Translations under genes and position numbers: made by a program
The notes under the pieces: generated by a model
The model's database searches: none
What the model was told of the DNA's origin: nothing
What the model saw: the letters and a program-made list of their open reading frames with translations, nothing else
NCBI GenBank assembly: GCA_002449695.1
Contig: DJXI01000004.1
Location: forward strand, 11,458 to 28,470
DNA: 17,013 nucleotides
From: Verrucomicrobia bacterium UBA7008
GTDB taxonomy: Bacteria > Verrucomicrobiota > Kiritimatiellia > RFP12 > UBA1067
Direction of reading: 5' to 3'
Shown here: piece by piece, positions 6,455 through 14,200 of the stretch
How the letters are laid out: every line of letters begins with the position of its first letter
How positions within the stretch are numbered: position 1 is the first letter of the stretch

Positions 6455-8320
6455 CTACATGTTGCCGATGACGGCCTTGATGCGGCGCACGCCCGCCGAG
6501 GACGACTGCTCCTTCTGGATCTTGAACGAGCCGAGCTCCTTCGTGTTCGCCACGTGCGGCCCGCAGCAGATCTCCTTCGAGACGTCGCCGATCGTGTAGA
6601 GCGTCACCTGGTCGCCGTACTTCGAGCCGAAGAGCGCCATCGCGCCTTCCGCCTTCGCGTCCTCGACCGTCGTCACCTTCTTCGTGACGTCGATGCCCCG
6701 GGCGATCCACTCGTTGACGAGCTTCTCGGTCTCGGCGATCTGCTGGTCCGTCATCTTCTCCGGCCACGTGAAGTCGAAGCGCAGACGCTCCGCCGTGATG
6801 TTCGAGCCCTTCTGGTTCGCGGTCGGGCCGAGCACCTTGTGGAGCGCCGCGTGCAGCAGGTGCGTCGCCGTATGCAGGCGCGTCACCACCTCGCTGTTGT
6901 CCTGGAGCCCCGCCTTGAACGCGCCCGCGCTCGTCGTGCGCGACAGCTCCTGGTGCTTGCGGTTCGCCTCGTCGAAACCGTCCTTGTCGACGGACAGTCC
7001 CGCCTTGTCCGCCATCTCCAGCGTCATCTCGAACGGGAAGCCGAACGTGTCGTAGAGCTTGAACGCCGTCTTGCCGCTGATCTGCGTCTGGCCGTGGAGC
7101 TTGAGCTGCTCGGCGACCTTGTTGAACATCGCCTCGCCCTTGTCGAGCGTCTGGTTGAAGCGGTTCTCCTCCGCCTCCAGATCGGCCTTGCACTGCGCGA
7201 GGTTGGCGACGAGCTCGGGATAGACGTGCGCGTACTTCTGCGCGATCACCTCCGCGAGCTTCGGCGTGAAGCCGGGCGCGATGCCGAGCTGGCGGCCGTA
7301 GCGCACCGCGCGGCGGATGAGGCGGCGCAGCACGTAGTTCGCGCCGACGTTGCCCGGCTTGACGCCGCCCTTCGGATCGCAGAGGATGAACGTCGCCGTG
7401 CGCATGTGATCGGCCACAATCCGCCGTGCCTTCAGCACGTCGGCCGAGTTGAGAGTTGCAGCACCTTCACGCTCCACTCTCAACTCTCCATTCTCAACTC
7501 GCTTGACGCCCGCCAGCTCGTCGATGGCCGCCATGATCGGCGCGAAGATCTCCGTGTCATAGACGGTCGGGGCGCCGGAGAGCATGCAGACCGTGCGTTC
7601 GACGCCCATGCCGGTGTCGACGTTGTGGCGTCCGAGCGGCTCGTACCGGCCCTCGGCGTTCTTGTTGTACTGCATGAAGACGTCGTTCCAGATCTCGATG
7701 TACTTGCCGCAGGGGCAGCCGGGGCGGCAGCCGTCGGAGCACTTCGGCCTGCCCGTGTCGATGAACATCTCGGTGTCGGGACCGCACGGACCCGTCGTGC
7801 CGGCCGGGCCCCACCAGTTGTCCTCGCGCGGCAGGCGGTAGATGCGCGAATCGGGAATGCCGAGCCCGCGCCAGATCGCGGCGGCCTCTTCGTCGGCGGG
7901 GATGTAGCCGTCCTCACCTTCCTTTCCTTCGCCCGCGAACACGGTGACGGAGAGCTGATCCGGCGAGAAGCCGAGCTTCGTCGTCAGGAACTCGAAGCTC
8001 CAGCTGATCGCCTCCTTCTTGAAATAGTCGTTCAGCGACCAGTTGCCGAGCATCTCGAAGAAGGTCAGGTGCGCGGAATCGCCCACCGCGTCGATGTCTC
8101 CCGTGCGCACGCACTTCTGGACGTCCGTCAGGCGCGTGCCCGCCGGATGCGGCATCTCGCCCATCAGGTACGGCACGAGCGGGTGCATGCCCGCCGTCGT
8201 GAAGAGGACCGTCGGGTCGTTCTCGGGGATGACCGACGCGCCCGAAATGATGGCATGGCCCTTCGACTCGAAAAATTTCAGATACGTTTCGCGGAGTTCG
8301 TCCGCCGTCAGGTTCTTCAT
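6455..8320 (-). CDS. alaS: Alanine--tRNA ligase, short form with repeat-derived insert
   Basis: Charges tRNA-Ala in the cytoplasm. The class II catalytic domain is clear: TTAGMHPLVPYL, FFEMLGNWSLNDYF, TGPCGPDTEMF, NVDTGMGVER. A Cys-rich stretch, PKCSDGCRPGCPCGKY, sits in its middle. The tRNA-recognition helices (ANYVLRRLIRRAVRYG) and editing domain follow. Editing zinc ligands are HTATH (His483, His487) and CCGPH (Cys585, His589). It is 621 residues against 876 in E. coli. The beta-barrel segment normally between the helical domain and the HxxxH motif is missing, and the chain ends at GVRRIKAVIGNM without the C-Ala dimerisation domain. Residues about 274-292 (with VENGELRVEREG) are encoded by a palindromic repeat. 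The ATG at 8320 has AAGGA upstream and its own promoter at 8349-8377. Confidence 0.95.
   Translation of the reverse strand: MKNLTADELRETYLKFFESKGHAIISGASVIPENDPTVLFTTAGMHPLVPYLMGEMPHPAGTRLTDVQKCVRTGDIDAVGDSAHLTFFEMLGNWSLNDYFKKEAISWSFEFLTTKLGFSPDQLSVTVFAGEGKEGEDGYIPADEEAAAIWRGLGIPDSRIYRLPREDNWWGPAGTTGPCGPDTEMFIDTGRPKCSDGCRPGCPCGKYIEIWNDVFMQYNKNAEGRYEPLGRHNVDTGMGVERTVCMLSGAPTVYDTEIFAPIMAAIDELAGVKRVENGELRVEREGAATLNSADVLKARRIVADHMRTATFILCDPKGGVKPGNVGANYVLRRLIRRAVRYGRQLGIAPGFTPKLAEVIAQKYAHVYPELVANLAQCKADLEAEENRFNQTLDKGEAMFNKVAEQLKLHGQTQISGKTAFKLYDTFGFPFEMTLEMADKAGLSVDKDGFDEANRKHQELSRTTSAGAFKAGLQDNSEVVTRLHTATHLLHAALHKVLGPTANQKGSNITAERLRFDFTWPEKMTDQQIAETEKLVNEWIARGIDVTKKVTTVEDAKAEGAMALFGSKYGDQVTLYTIGDVSKEICCGPHVANTKELGSFKIQKEQSSSAGVRRIKAVIGNM
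7446..7500. repeat. Palindromic repeat inserted in frame in alaS
   Basis: A 55-bp block of low-complexity GAGTTGAGA-type sequence. Plus-strand GAGTTGAGAGT (7446-7456) and ACTCTCAACTC (7476-7486) form a perfect 11-bp inverted repeat with a 19-nt loop. TCTCAACTC recurs at 7478-7486 and 7492-7500. It is translated as part of AlaRS at a point where E. coli AlaRS has only a few residues between the catalytic core and the VIADH helix. Confidence 0.8.
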
Positions 8321-8348
8321 CGTTTCGTTCCTTGCGTGTGAATGAGAT

Positions 8349-8377
8349 AGTTTATCAAATTTTCAGGTGCGCTCCAA
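8349..8377 (-). promoter_or_regulatory. Promoter of alaS: TTGGAG-N17-TGATAAACT
   Basis: -35 TTGGAG at 8377-8372, a 17-bp spacer, and -10 TAAACT at 8354-8349 with an upstream TG. The -35 lies in the last codons of the D-aminoacylase gene and the spacer covers its stop. The leader is about 22 nt and holds AAGGA before the alaS ATG. Confidence 0.7.
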
Positions 8378-9955
8378 GAGGCGGCCGGCGCGCGCGCCCG
8401 TGAACGCGCCGTCCTGATACGGAATCGCGCCGTTGACCATCGTGAGCTTCACGCCCGACGAGAACCGGTGGGGCTGGAGGTACGTCGCCTGCCGCCGGAA
8501 CGCGTCCTCCCGCCACACCGCGAGGTCGGCGAAGTTCCCGCGCGCCAGCACGCCGCGCCGCCGGATGCCGAAGCGGTCCGCCGCCGCGCCCGTCATGCGC
8601 CGGATCGCCGCTTCGCGCGTCACGCCGAGCGTGCGCAGCCGATGGTAGAATTCCGGCATCGTCGCGTAGGCGCGCGGATGCGGATGGTCCGCGCCGAGCG
8701 GCCCCCACGGCGCGCGGAGCGACGCGTCGCTGCCCGGCAGGATCCACGGCCGCGCGAGAATCTTGTCGAGGTTCGCCTCCGACATGCCGAAGAAGAACGC
8801 GCCCGTCTTGCACCCGTCCTTCTCCAGGATCGAGCAGATCACCTCGCCCGGCGTGACGGCCGCTGCGCCGTTGCGCCGCTGCATCAAAATCTCCGCGACC
8901 GTCTTTCCGCAGTACGCCTTGTTGTCCGCGTGCCACGTGCCGCCGATCATCACCGTCGACCAGTCGCGGTCCAGCGCGTCGATCGCGTCGACGATGCGCC
9001 GCCGCGTCGCCGGATCGGCCAGCCGCGCGCACTCCGCCTGCGCCGCGCCCTCGCCCGCCCAGTCGGGGAAGACGACATCGAGGTCCGTCCCCGCCGCGCA
9101 GAAGGGATAGCGGTCGCTCCCGAGAAGGAGCCCCGCCGCGATCGCGCCTTCGATCTTTTCGAGCACCGCGTCGATCTTGCCCCAGTTGCGCTTTCCGCTC
9201 GTCTTCAGATGCGAAATCTCCGCGCGGATGCCCGTCGCCTTCACGAGGTCGATCACCTCGTCGATCGCCTCCAGGATGCGATCGCCCTCGCTGCGCATGT
9301 GCGTCGCGTAGAAGCCGCCCTTCGCGGCGGCGACCTTCGCGAGCGCGGTCACCTCGTCCGGCGTCGCGTACTTGCCGGGCTGGTAGATGAGCCCCGTCGT
9401 GAGACCCCAGCCGCCCGCGTCGAGCGACTCCTCCAGGAGCCGCGTCATGCGCGCGCGCTCATCCGGCGTCGCCGCGCGCCCCGCGTAGCCGACGACCGAC
9501 GAGCGCAGCGTGTTGTGGCCGATGAACTGGATCGTATTGAGCGCGGGTTTCGCCGCCTCCAGCACCACGCGGTACTCCGCAAGCGAACGCCACGTCAGGC
9601 GTTCGCCCAGGATCGCCGCCCAGTCGGAACTGAGCCGCGCCTCGCCATAGCGCGGCGCGACCGAGCCGCCGCACTGGCCGTTGATCTCGGTCGTCACGCC
9701 CTGCGAAATCTTCGAGGGCGCGTCGGGCTCGATGACGAGATAGGCGTCGCTGTGCGCGTGCGCGTCGATGAAGCCGGGCGTGACGAGGCAGCCCGCCGCG
9801 TCGACCGCGCGGTCGAAACGCTCCCGCGGGAGCGGCTCCGCCGCGCCGCGCGGCACAACCGCCGCGATCGTCTCGCCGTCCACCACCACGTCGCCGGCGA
9901 ACGCATCCGCGCCCGTGCCGTCGACGATCAGACCGTTCTGAATCAGCGTCGTCAT
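8363..9955 (-). CDS. N-acyl-D-amino-acid deacylase (D-aminoacylase)
   Basis: Amidohydrolase-superfamily zinc enzyme that removes the acyl group from N-acyl-D-amino acids. 530 residues, a usual family length. The N-terminal beta-sandwich strand (TTLIQNGLIVDGTG) leads into a TIM barrel with HAHSD (His66, His68, Asp70), GQCGGS (Cys95), THMRSE (His219), EISHLK (His249) and LPGSDAS (Asp410). The Cys/His/His positions are each one less than the ligands Cys96, His220 and His250 recalled for the Alcaligenes enzyme. There is no signal peptide, so it is probably cytosolic, with a likely role in recycling D-amino acids from peptidoglycan or diet-derived material. The ATG at 9955 overlaps the NusG-like stop as ATGA, which points to translational coupling. 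The exact acyl substrate cannot be read from the sequence. Confidence 0.92.
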   Translation of the reverse strand: MTTLIQNGLIVDGTGADAFAGDVVVDGETIAAVVPRGAAEPLPRERFDRAVDAAGCLVTPGFIDAHAHSDAYLVIEPDAPSKISQGVTTEINGQCGGSVAPRYGEARLSSDWAAILGERLTWRSLAEYRVVLEAAKPALNTIQFIGHNTLRSSVVGYAGRAATPDERARMTRLLEESLDAGGWGLTTGLIYQPGKYATPDEVTALAKVAAAKGGFYATHMRSEGDRILEAIDEVIDLVKATGIRAEISHLKTSGKRNWGKIDAVLEKIEGAIAAGLLLGSDRYPFCAAGTDLDVVFPDWAGEGAAQAECARLADPATRRRIVDAIDALDRDWSTVMIGGTWHADNKAYCGKTVAEILMQRRNGAAAVTPGEVICSILEKDGCKTGAFFFGMSEANLDKILARPWILPGSDASLRAPWGPLGADHPHPRAYATMPEFYHRLRTLGVTREAAIRRMTGAAADRFGIRRRGVLARGNFADLAVWREDAFRRQATYLQPHRFSSGVKLTMVNGAIPYQDGAFTGARAGRLLERT

Positions 9956-10473
9956 TTCGCCAGTTCCGCCTTGACTTCCTCCAGCGCCCCGTCTTTCGGC
10001 GCGCCGACCTTTTCGACATCCTCGGGCGAGATCGACACCTCCACCGCCGTGCCCAGGATGTCCACGTTAAGGCAGATGGAGGCGTTGGCGCCCTGGCGCC
10101 TGATGTAGCCCTCGGTGCCGCGGAACGCGCCGTACACGACGCGCACGTAGTCGCCCACCTTGTACGGGTTCGTCGGCCGCACCTGGTGCGCGGCCCGGCG
10201 CGTCACGCGCGCGATCTGCCGCAGCTGGTGGATCATCGGGCGCGGACGCTCGACGAGGATCGTCCGCACGATGAGGTTCGTCTTCAGCATCGTCACGCGC
10301 TCTTCGGGCGTGAGCCGCGTGAAGACGTAGCCGGGAAACAGGGGGAGCTCCCGCCTTACTTTTCGCCGCTGTACGCGCGTAATCTTCACGTACAGCGGCA
10401 GATGGCGGAAGTACCTGTAGCTGTCAAGATACCCGACGACCTTCTTTTCAGTCCTCGGCTTGACGTGCAGCAC
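9952..10473 (-). CDS. NusG-family transcription factor (NGN plus KOW), start codon uncertain
   Basis: A NusG/RfaH/UpxY-type elongation factor, which binds the RNA polymerase clamp and alters pausing or termination. The NGN domain runs to about residue 85, with LPLFPGYVFTRL typical of the specialised paralogs. A linker rich in R follows, then a KOW domain (NPYKVGDYVRVVYGAFRGTEGYI). The only canonical start is GTG at 10473-10471, used here. However, the codons before it read TKRDWY, giving TKRDWYVLHVKPR, the expected NGN first strand. Back to the rplS stop TAA (10500-10498), in the same frame, there is no ATG, GTG or TTG. Initiation at an ACG (10494-10492 or 10491-10489), or a sequence error there, would restore a normal N-terminus. 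It is coupled to the D-aminoacylase downstream. Whether it is the cell's only NusG or a specialised paralog is not decidable here. Confidence 0.88.
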   Translation of the reverse strand: MLHVKPRTEKKVVGYLDSYRYFRHLPLYVKITRVQRRKVRRELPLFPGYVFTRLTPEERVTMLKTNLIVRTILVERPRPMIHQLRQIARVTRRAAHQVRPTNPYKVGDYVRVVYGAFRGTEGYIRRQGANASICLNVDILGTAVEVSISPEDVEKVGAPKDGALEEVKAELAK

Positions 10474-10497
10474 GTACCAGTCGCGCTTCGTCGTGCG

Positions 10498-10866
10498 TTA
10501 CTTCTTGACGATCTTGCGGACCGCCTTGTGCGAGCAGAACGTGCGCTCCGTGTAGAGCTTCGTGCGCCACGACGGCGAGTGCTTCACAACCTTGATCGCC
10601 TGGATCCACGGGCTGTTGAACGGGAAGAGCTTCTCGACGCGCACGCCGTAGCTCTCGCGGCTCACCGTGAAGTTGCCCGAGACGTTCGTGCGGCCGTTGT
10701 CGATCGCGAGCACGCGGCCCTCGAAGTCCTGCACGCGGAACTTGTCGCCTTCCTTGATCTTGATCGACACGCGGACGATGTCGCCCGTGCGGAACGCGGG
10801 GAAGTTCTTCTCCGCGAGCTTCGCGGTCTGCTCGGCGTTGATCTTGTCCAGAATCTTGATACCCAT
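10498..10866 (-). CDS. rplS: 50S ribosomal protein bL19
   Basis: Large-subunit protein at the 30S-50S interface. 122 residues. The family core is clear: FRTGDIVRVSIKIKEGDKFR (26-45), then VQDFEGRVLAID, FTVSRESYGVRVEKLFP and SPWIQAIKVV. The C-terminus beyond KLYTERTF is divergent and basic (CSHKAVRKIVKK) compared with the usual short KLYYLR-type ending. The ATG lies three bases after the rpsP stop, with GGAGGG inside the end of rpsP. Commonly trmD precedes this gene; here rpsP does. Confidence 0.96.
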   Translation of the reverse strand: MGIKILDKINAEQTAKLAEKNFPAFRTGDIVRVSIKIKEGDKFRVQDFEGRVLAIDNGRTNVSGNFTVSRESYGVRVEKLFPFNSPWIQAIKVVKHSPSWRTKLYTERTFCSHKAVRKIVKK

Positions 10867-10869
10867 GGC

Positions 10870-11163
10870 TTAGCCCTCCTTCTTGGCTTCGCCCTTCGCC
10901 TTGCGGGCGTGGTGCGGCTTGAGGTTGGGGTTCTTGGCGCGGCGGATCAGGCTCGCGACCGTGGTCGAGGGCTTGGCGCCCTTGGAGAGCCAGTAATCGA
11001 CGCGCGGGAGGTCGAGCTTGAAGTTCTCGTCCTTGATCTGGGTATCGTACCAGCCGAGAATCTCCAGGAACTTGCCGTCGCGGGGCGAACGTTCGTCCGC
11101 CGCAACAATGCGATAGGTCGCGTGGTTGGTGCAACCGGTGCGACGCATACGAATCTTAACCAT
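10870..11163 (-). CDS. rpsP: 30S ribosomal protein bS16
   Basis: Small-subunit assembly protein. 97 residues beginning MVKIRMRRTGCTNHATYRIV, then DERSPRDGKFLEILGWYD and VDYWLSKGAKPSTTVASLI, all diagnostic of S16. The tail is lysine-rich. The ATG at 11163 has a purine-rich leader (AAAGGGAAACAAAGAAG) and the TTGCGC/TATACT promoter about 37 bp upstream. First gene of rpsP-rplS-NusG-like-D-aminoacylase; rimM and trmD, usual partners in many bacteria, are not in this operon or window. Confidence 0.97.
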   Translation of the reverse strand: MVKIRMRRTGCTNHATYRIVAADERSPRDGKFLEILGWYDTQIKDENFKLDLPRVDYWLSKGAKPSTTVASLIRRAKNPNLKPHHARKAKGEAKKEG

Positions 11164-11199
11164 CTTCTTTGTTTCCCTTTCGGTGAATGAATGGCGCGT

Positions 11200-11229
11200 A
11201 GTATATCATATTGCTCCCGACCCGCGCAA
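11200..11229 (-). promoter_or_regulatory. Promoter of the rpsP operon: TTGCGC-N18-TGATATACT
   Basis: -35 TTGCGC at 11229-11224, an 18-bp spacer, and -10 TATACT at 11205-11200 with TG directly upstream. The -35 is preceded by CACCCC. Identical elements and spacing occur before tRNA-Asn. The predicted leader is about 30 nt. Confidence 0.85.
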
Positions 11230-11263
11230 GGGGTGAAAACATAAACGAAAATCGCGCGTCCGC

Positions 11264-14200
11264 CTACTTCGGCTGCGCCGGCAGCACCTTCACGCGGAAG
11301 AACGCCCGTTGCGCCTTCTTGGCCGACTCCGCCTGCGATTCGATCCTGACCGAGGATGATTTCGCGCGCCGGAACGAATCGACATCGTTCGCGAACGGCT
11401 TGACACCAAGATCGTCCGTCCAGATGAATCCGTACCAGAGCCCGACCGTCGCATTGTTCACGCCGACCGTCACCGTGCGCCCGCCGTTCTCCGTCGCGAC
11501 CGTCAGCGGATCGACCGTCGTTTCGCCTTCTTCAATCCGCCCCGGCGTCGGCGCCGCGACTTTCGTCCCGTCGACTTCGACCCGCGCGACGTATGTCGTC
11601 GTCTCGGCGCCGGTATCCGGATCGGCGGAGACAACCGGCACGGCCACGAGCTTCAGCACGTCCGCCACAAGGCCGGCCGCCGTGTCTTCGTCGGAAAGGA
11701 CGATCTCGCAGTCCGCGAGCGCAGCCTCGGCCTCGGCCTGCGTCGCCGCCTCCAGCGCGACCTCCGCGCCGGGCGCCACCTCGACAACCGTCACGGGATA
11801 GGCGACCGCGATGACGTCGCTCGGGCCGAAGGTCGCGCCGAACGACGTCACCTGAAGGTAGACGGCCTTGTTGGCGTACCCGGCGTAGCTTTTCTGGGTG
11901 ATGGCTTCGCTCGTCTGGCCGATGGTGCCGTTCGCGTCCGTCAGCTGCAGATAGATCGCGCCATTTGTGATCTTCTCCCAGCCGTTCGCCAGGCCGAAGT
12001 CGACGCTCTTGAGCGTGATCGCGCCGCCCGGCGGAAGCGTTCCGCCCGCGAGCGTGATGTTGCACTTGGGCGCGGTGGTGTCCTTGCCGACTTTCACATT
12101 GACGCCCGTCAGGTCGAGCGTGACCGTCTCGCTGATGTTCGTGAGCGTCACCCACTCGTCCGTGCCGTTGTCGTCGTCCGCGACGGGGACGCCGTCCCAG
12201 GCAAAGAACCGGAGGAATTTCGACTCGTTGCTCGGCTGGGCGACTTTCACGACTTCCGTCCCGTTCGCGTCGAAAAGCGTGAACGACATCGTGTCGGCCG
12301 AGAGACCCGCGTTGCCGACAATCACCTGATTCGTCAGCTCCGCGTCATGCGCCGAGACGTATGCCTTGCGATCAACGACGACAATGATCGTGTCGTCCGC
12401 ATCGACGACCGTGCCCGCCGGAAGAGTCATGTTGAAGCGGCCCGTGAGACGCCAGCCGCTCAGATCGACGGTTTCGCCGTTGGCGTTGCGGATTACGATC
12501 TTTTCGGCGTCGTCGATCGCCGTCTTCGTCGCGTCCGTCGTGTTGTCGACCGAGAAGCCCGCCTTCAGACTGGCAATCGGCGACTGCGCGTCCGGGATGC
12601 CCGCGTTGTAATCCCTGCCATAGCCGATTGTCTTCGCCGTGTTGTTCACGGAATGCGTGACAAACAGGTGCTGACGGCGCGGCACGACGTAGTGGTCCCA
12701 AAGATCGGCGATTCCCTCGTCGAGGTTCATCGCCTTGGGCCACCAGTAGATGACCGTCCCGTTGCCGTAGCCCCACTTATTGCGGTCCAAAACCGCGTCC
12801 GCCGCGATGGCGTTCGTATAGGCGACGACATAGTTGCTCCAGAACGGCGTGTTCTCCTTCGTCGTTCCGGGAGCCTTCAGTTGTTCGTCCATCACGGTCC
12901 TCAGACGCCTCAGGTAGAGCCTGCGGAACTTCGGGCTCTGCCACACCGCCTCGAAAGCGCGATTGCCGGCGTTGATGGTCGTGTTCGAGCCGTATCTGTG
13001 GCAGCGCACACGGTTGCCGCCGTAGAACGGATGCGACTTGAAGTTGTCGACATTCGCCATCGTCTGGTCTATCGGATACTTGTATGTCGCGTAGTTCCAG
13101 TCATCGAGATACATCGCGCCGAGCGAGACGTTGAAGTCGTAGCCGAGCGGCATCCATGTGTCCGTTCCGTTCACGTCGTAGTACGCGCAGAGGTTCGCCC
13201 ACACGTCGTCGCATTCCTGGGTGATGCGCGCGGCGGCGAGGTAGTTGAGCCATGCCGGCAGATCGAACTTCTTCACCACGGTCCTGGTGACGGCGGGAAT
13301 TTCGCTGTCCATGCCGTCTCCCGCATACGACTCCGAAATCTTGTCCGCATCGGCGAACGTGCCATAGAACGCGCTGAGGACGGAAAGATCCCCCTCGTTG
13401 CCGTCGTCCGGCGTCTTCTTTTCGGTGCCGCCGCCAGTAGTGGAGCCGCGCAGGGTTCCGACGCTTTTGTAGGAGTAGCCGAGCGGGTCCAGCCCGTAGT
13501 AGTCTTCAATGAGTTCATCGGAGAACCGGTTGGAATGAAACGCCATCTGGAAGAATTCGCCGTTCAGGTTGAGGCGCACGGGGTACGAATAGGGAACGTT
13601 CAGCCCCATATCCTTGAACAGCCGGAACGCCAGCGCCTGGCGGATGAACGACGGGTCGCTGTACTCCGCGATAAACGAGACTTTCCTAAGTCCGTCGATC
13701 AGTTCGCCCGTGAACGGATTCGTGCAGGTGAGCGGCTGGCTCTTGATGAAGCGGATGCCGTGGCTCTTTTTGTAGAATTTGGCCGTCGTGTTGCCGCGCA
13801 GATCGATCCGCACGTTGTCGTAGTAAAAGCCCGTCTGGCTGTCGTAGATCTGCACGCGCGCGCCGTACGGCAGGGAGCCGGCGATCGAATCGTACTGCTT
13901 GTCCATGTTCGCCTGCGCCGTCTTGTCGGCGAAGAGGTGGAACGTCTGGAGCTTTTCGGAGAGCAGCGTCGCGGGCGGCGCGATCAGCGTCCCGTACCAT
14001 TCATACGCGTTGTCGGGATCGCAGAAGCTCGGCGTGCGCCACTTGTTGCCCGCCGCGTCCGTCGCGACCGCCGCCCAGCGCAGGATGTGCCCCGCCTGCG
14101 TGATCGCCGATCCCGGGATCGTCGCGGTCCAGAGCTGGCCCTCTTCCGCCGACACAGCGCCCTTCGTCATATTGGTAAAAGCGATCTCATCGAAGTCTGT

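Noticed and set aside
6384..7193. Minus-strand frame beyond the alaS stop as a frameshifted AlaRS C-terminal domain
   Set aside because: It mostly overlaps alaS in another frame, its translation is low-complexity R/G/E-rich, and it does not resemble C-Ala.
7446..7500. CRISPR-like repeats
   Set aside because: The units are short, irregular, unspaced and translated within alaS.
6455..8320. AlaRS as a truncated pseudogene
   Set aside because: All catalytic and editing motifs are intact up to a normal editing-domain end, and the gene has its own promoter and ribosome binding site.
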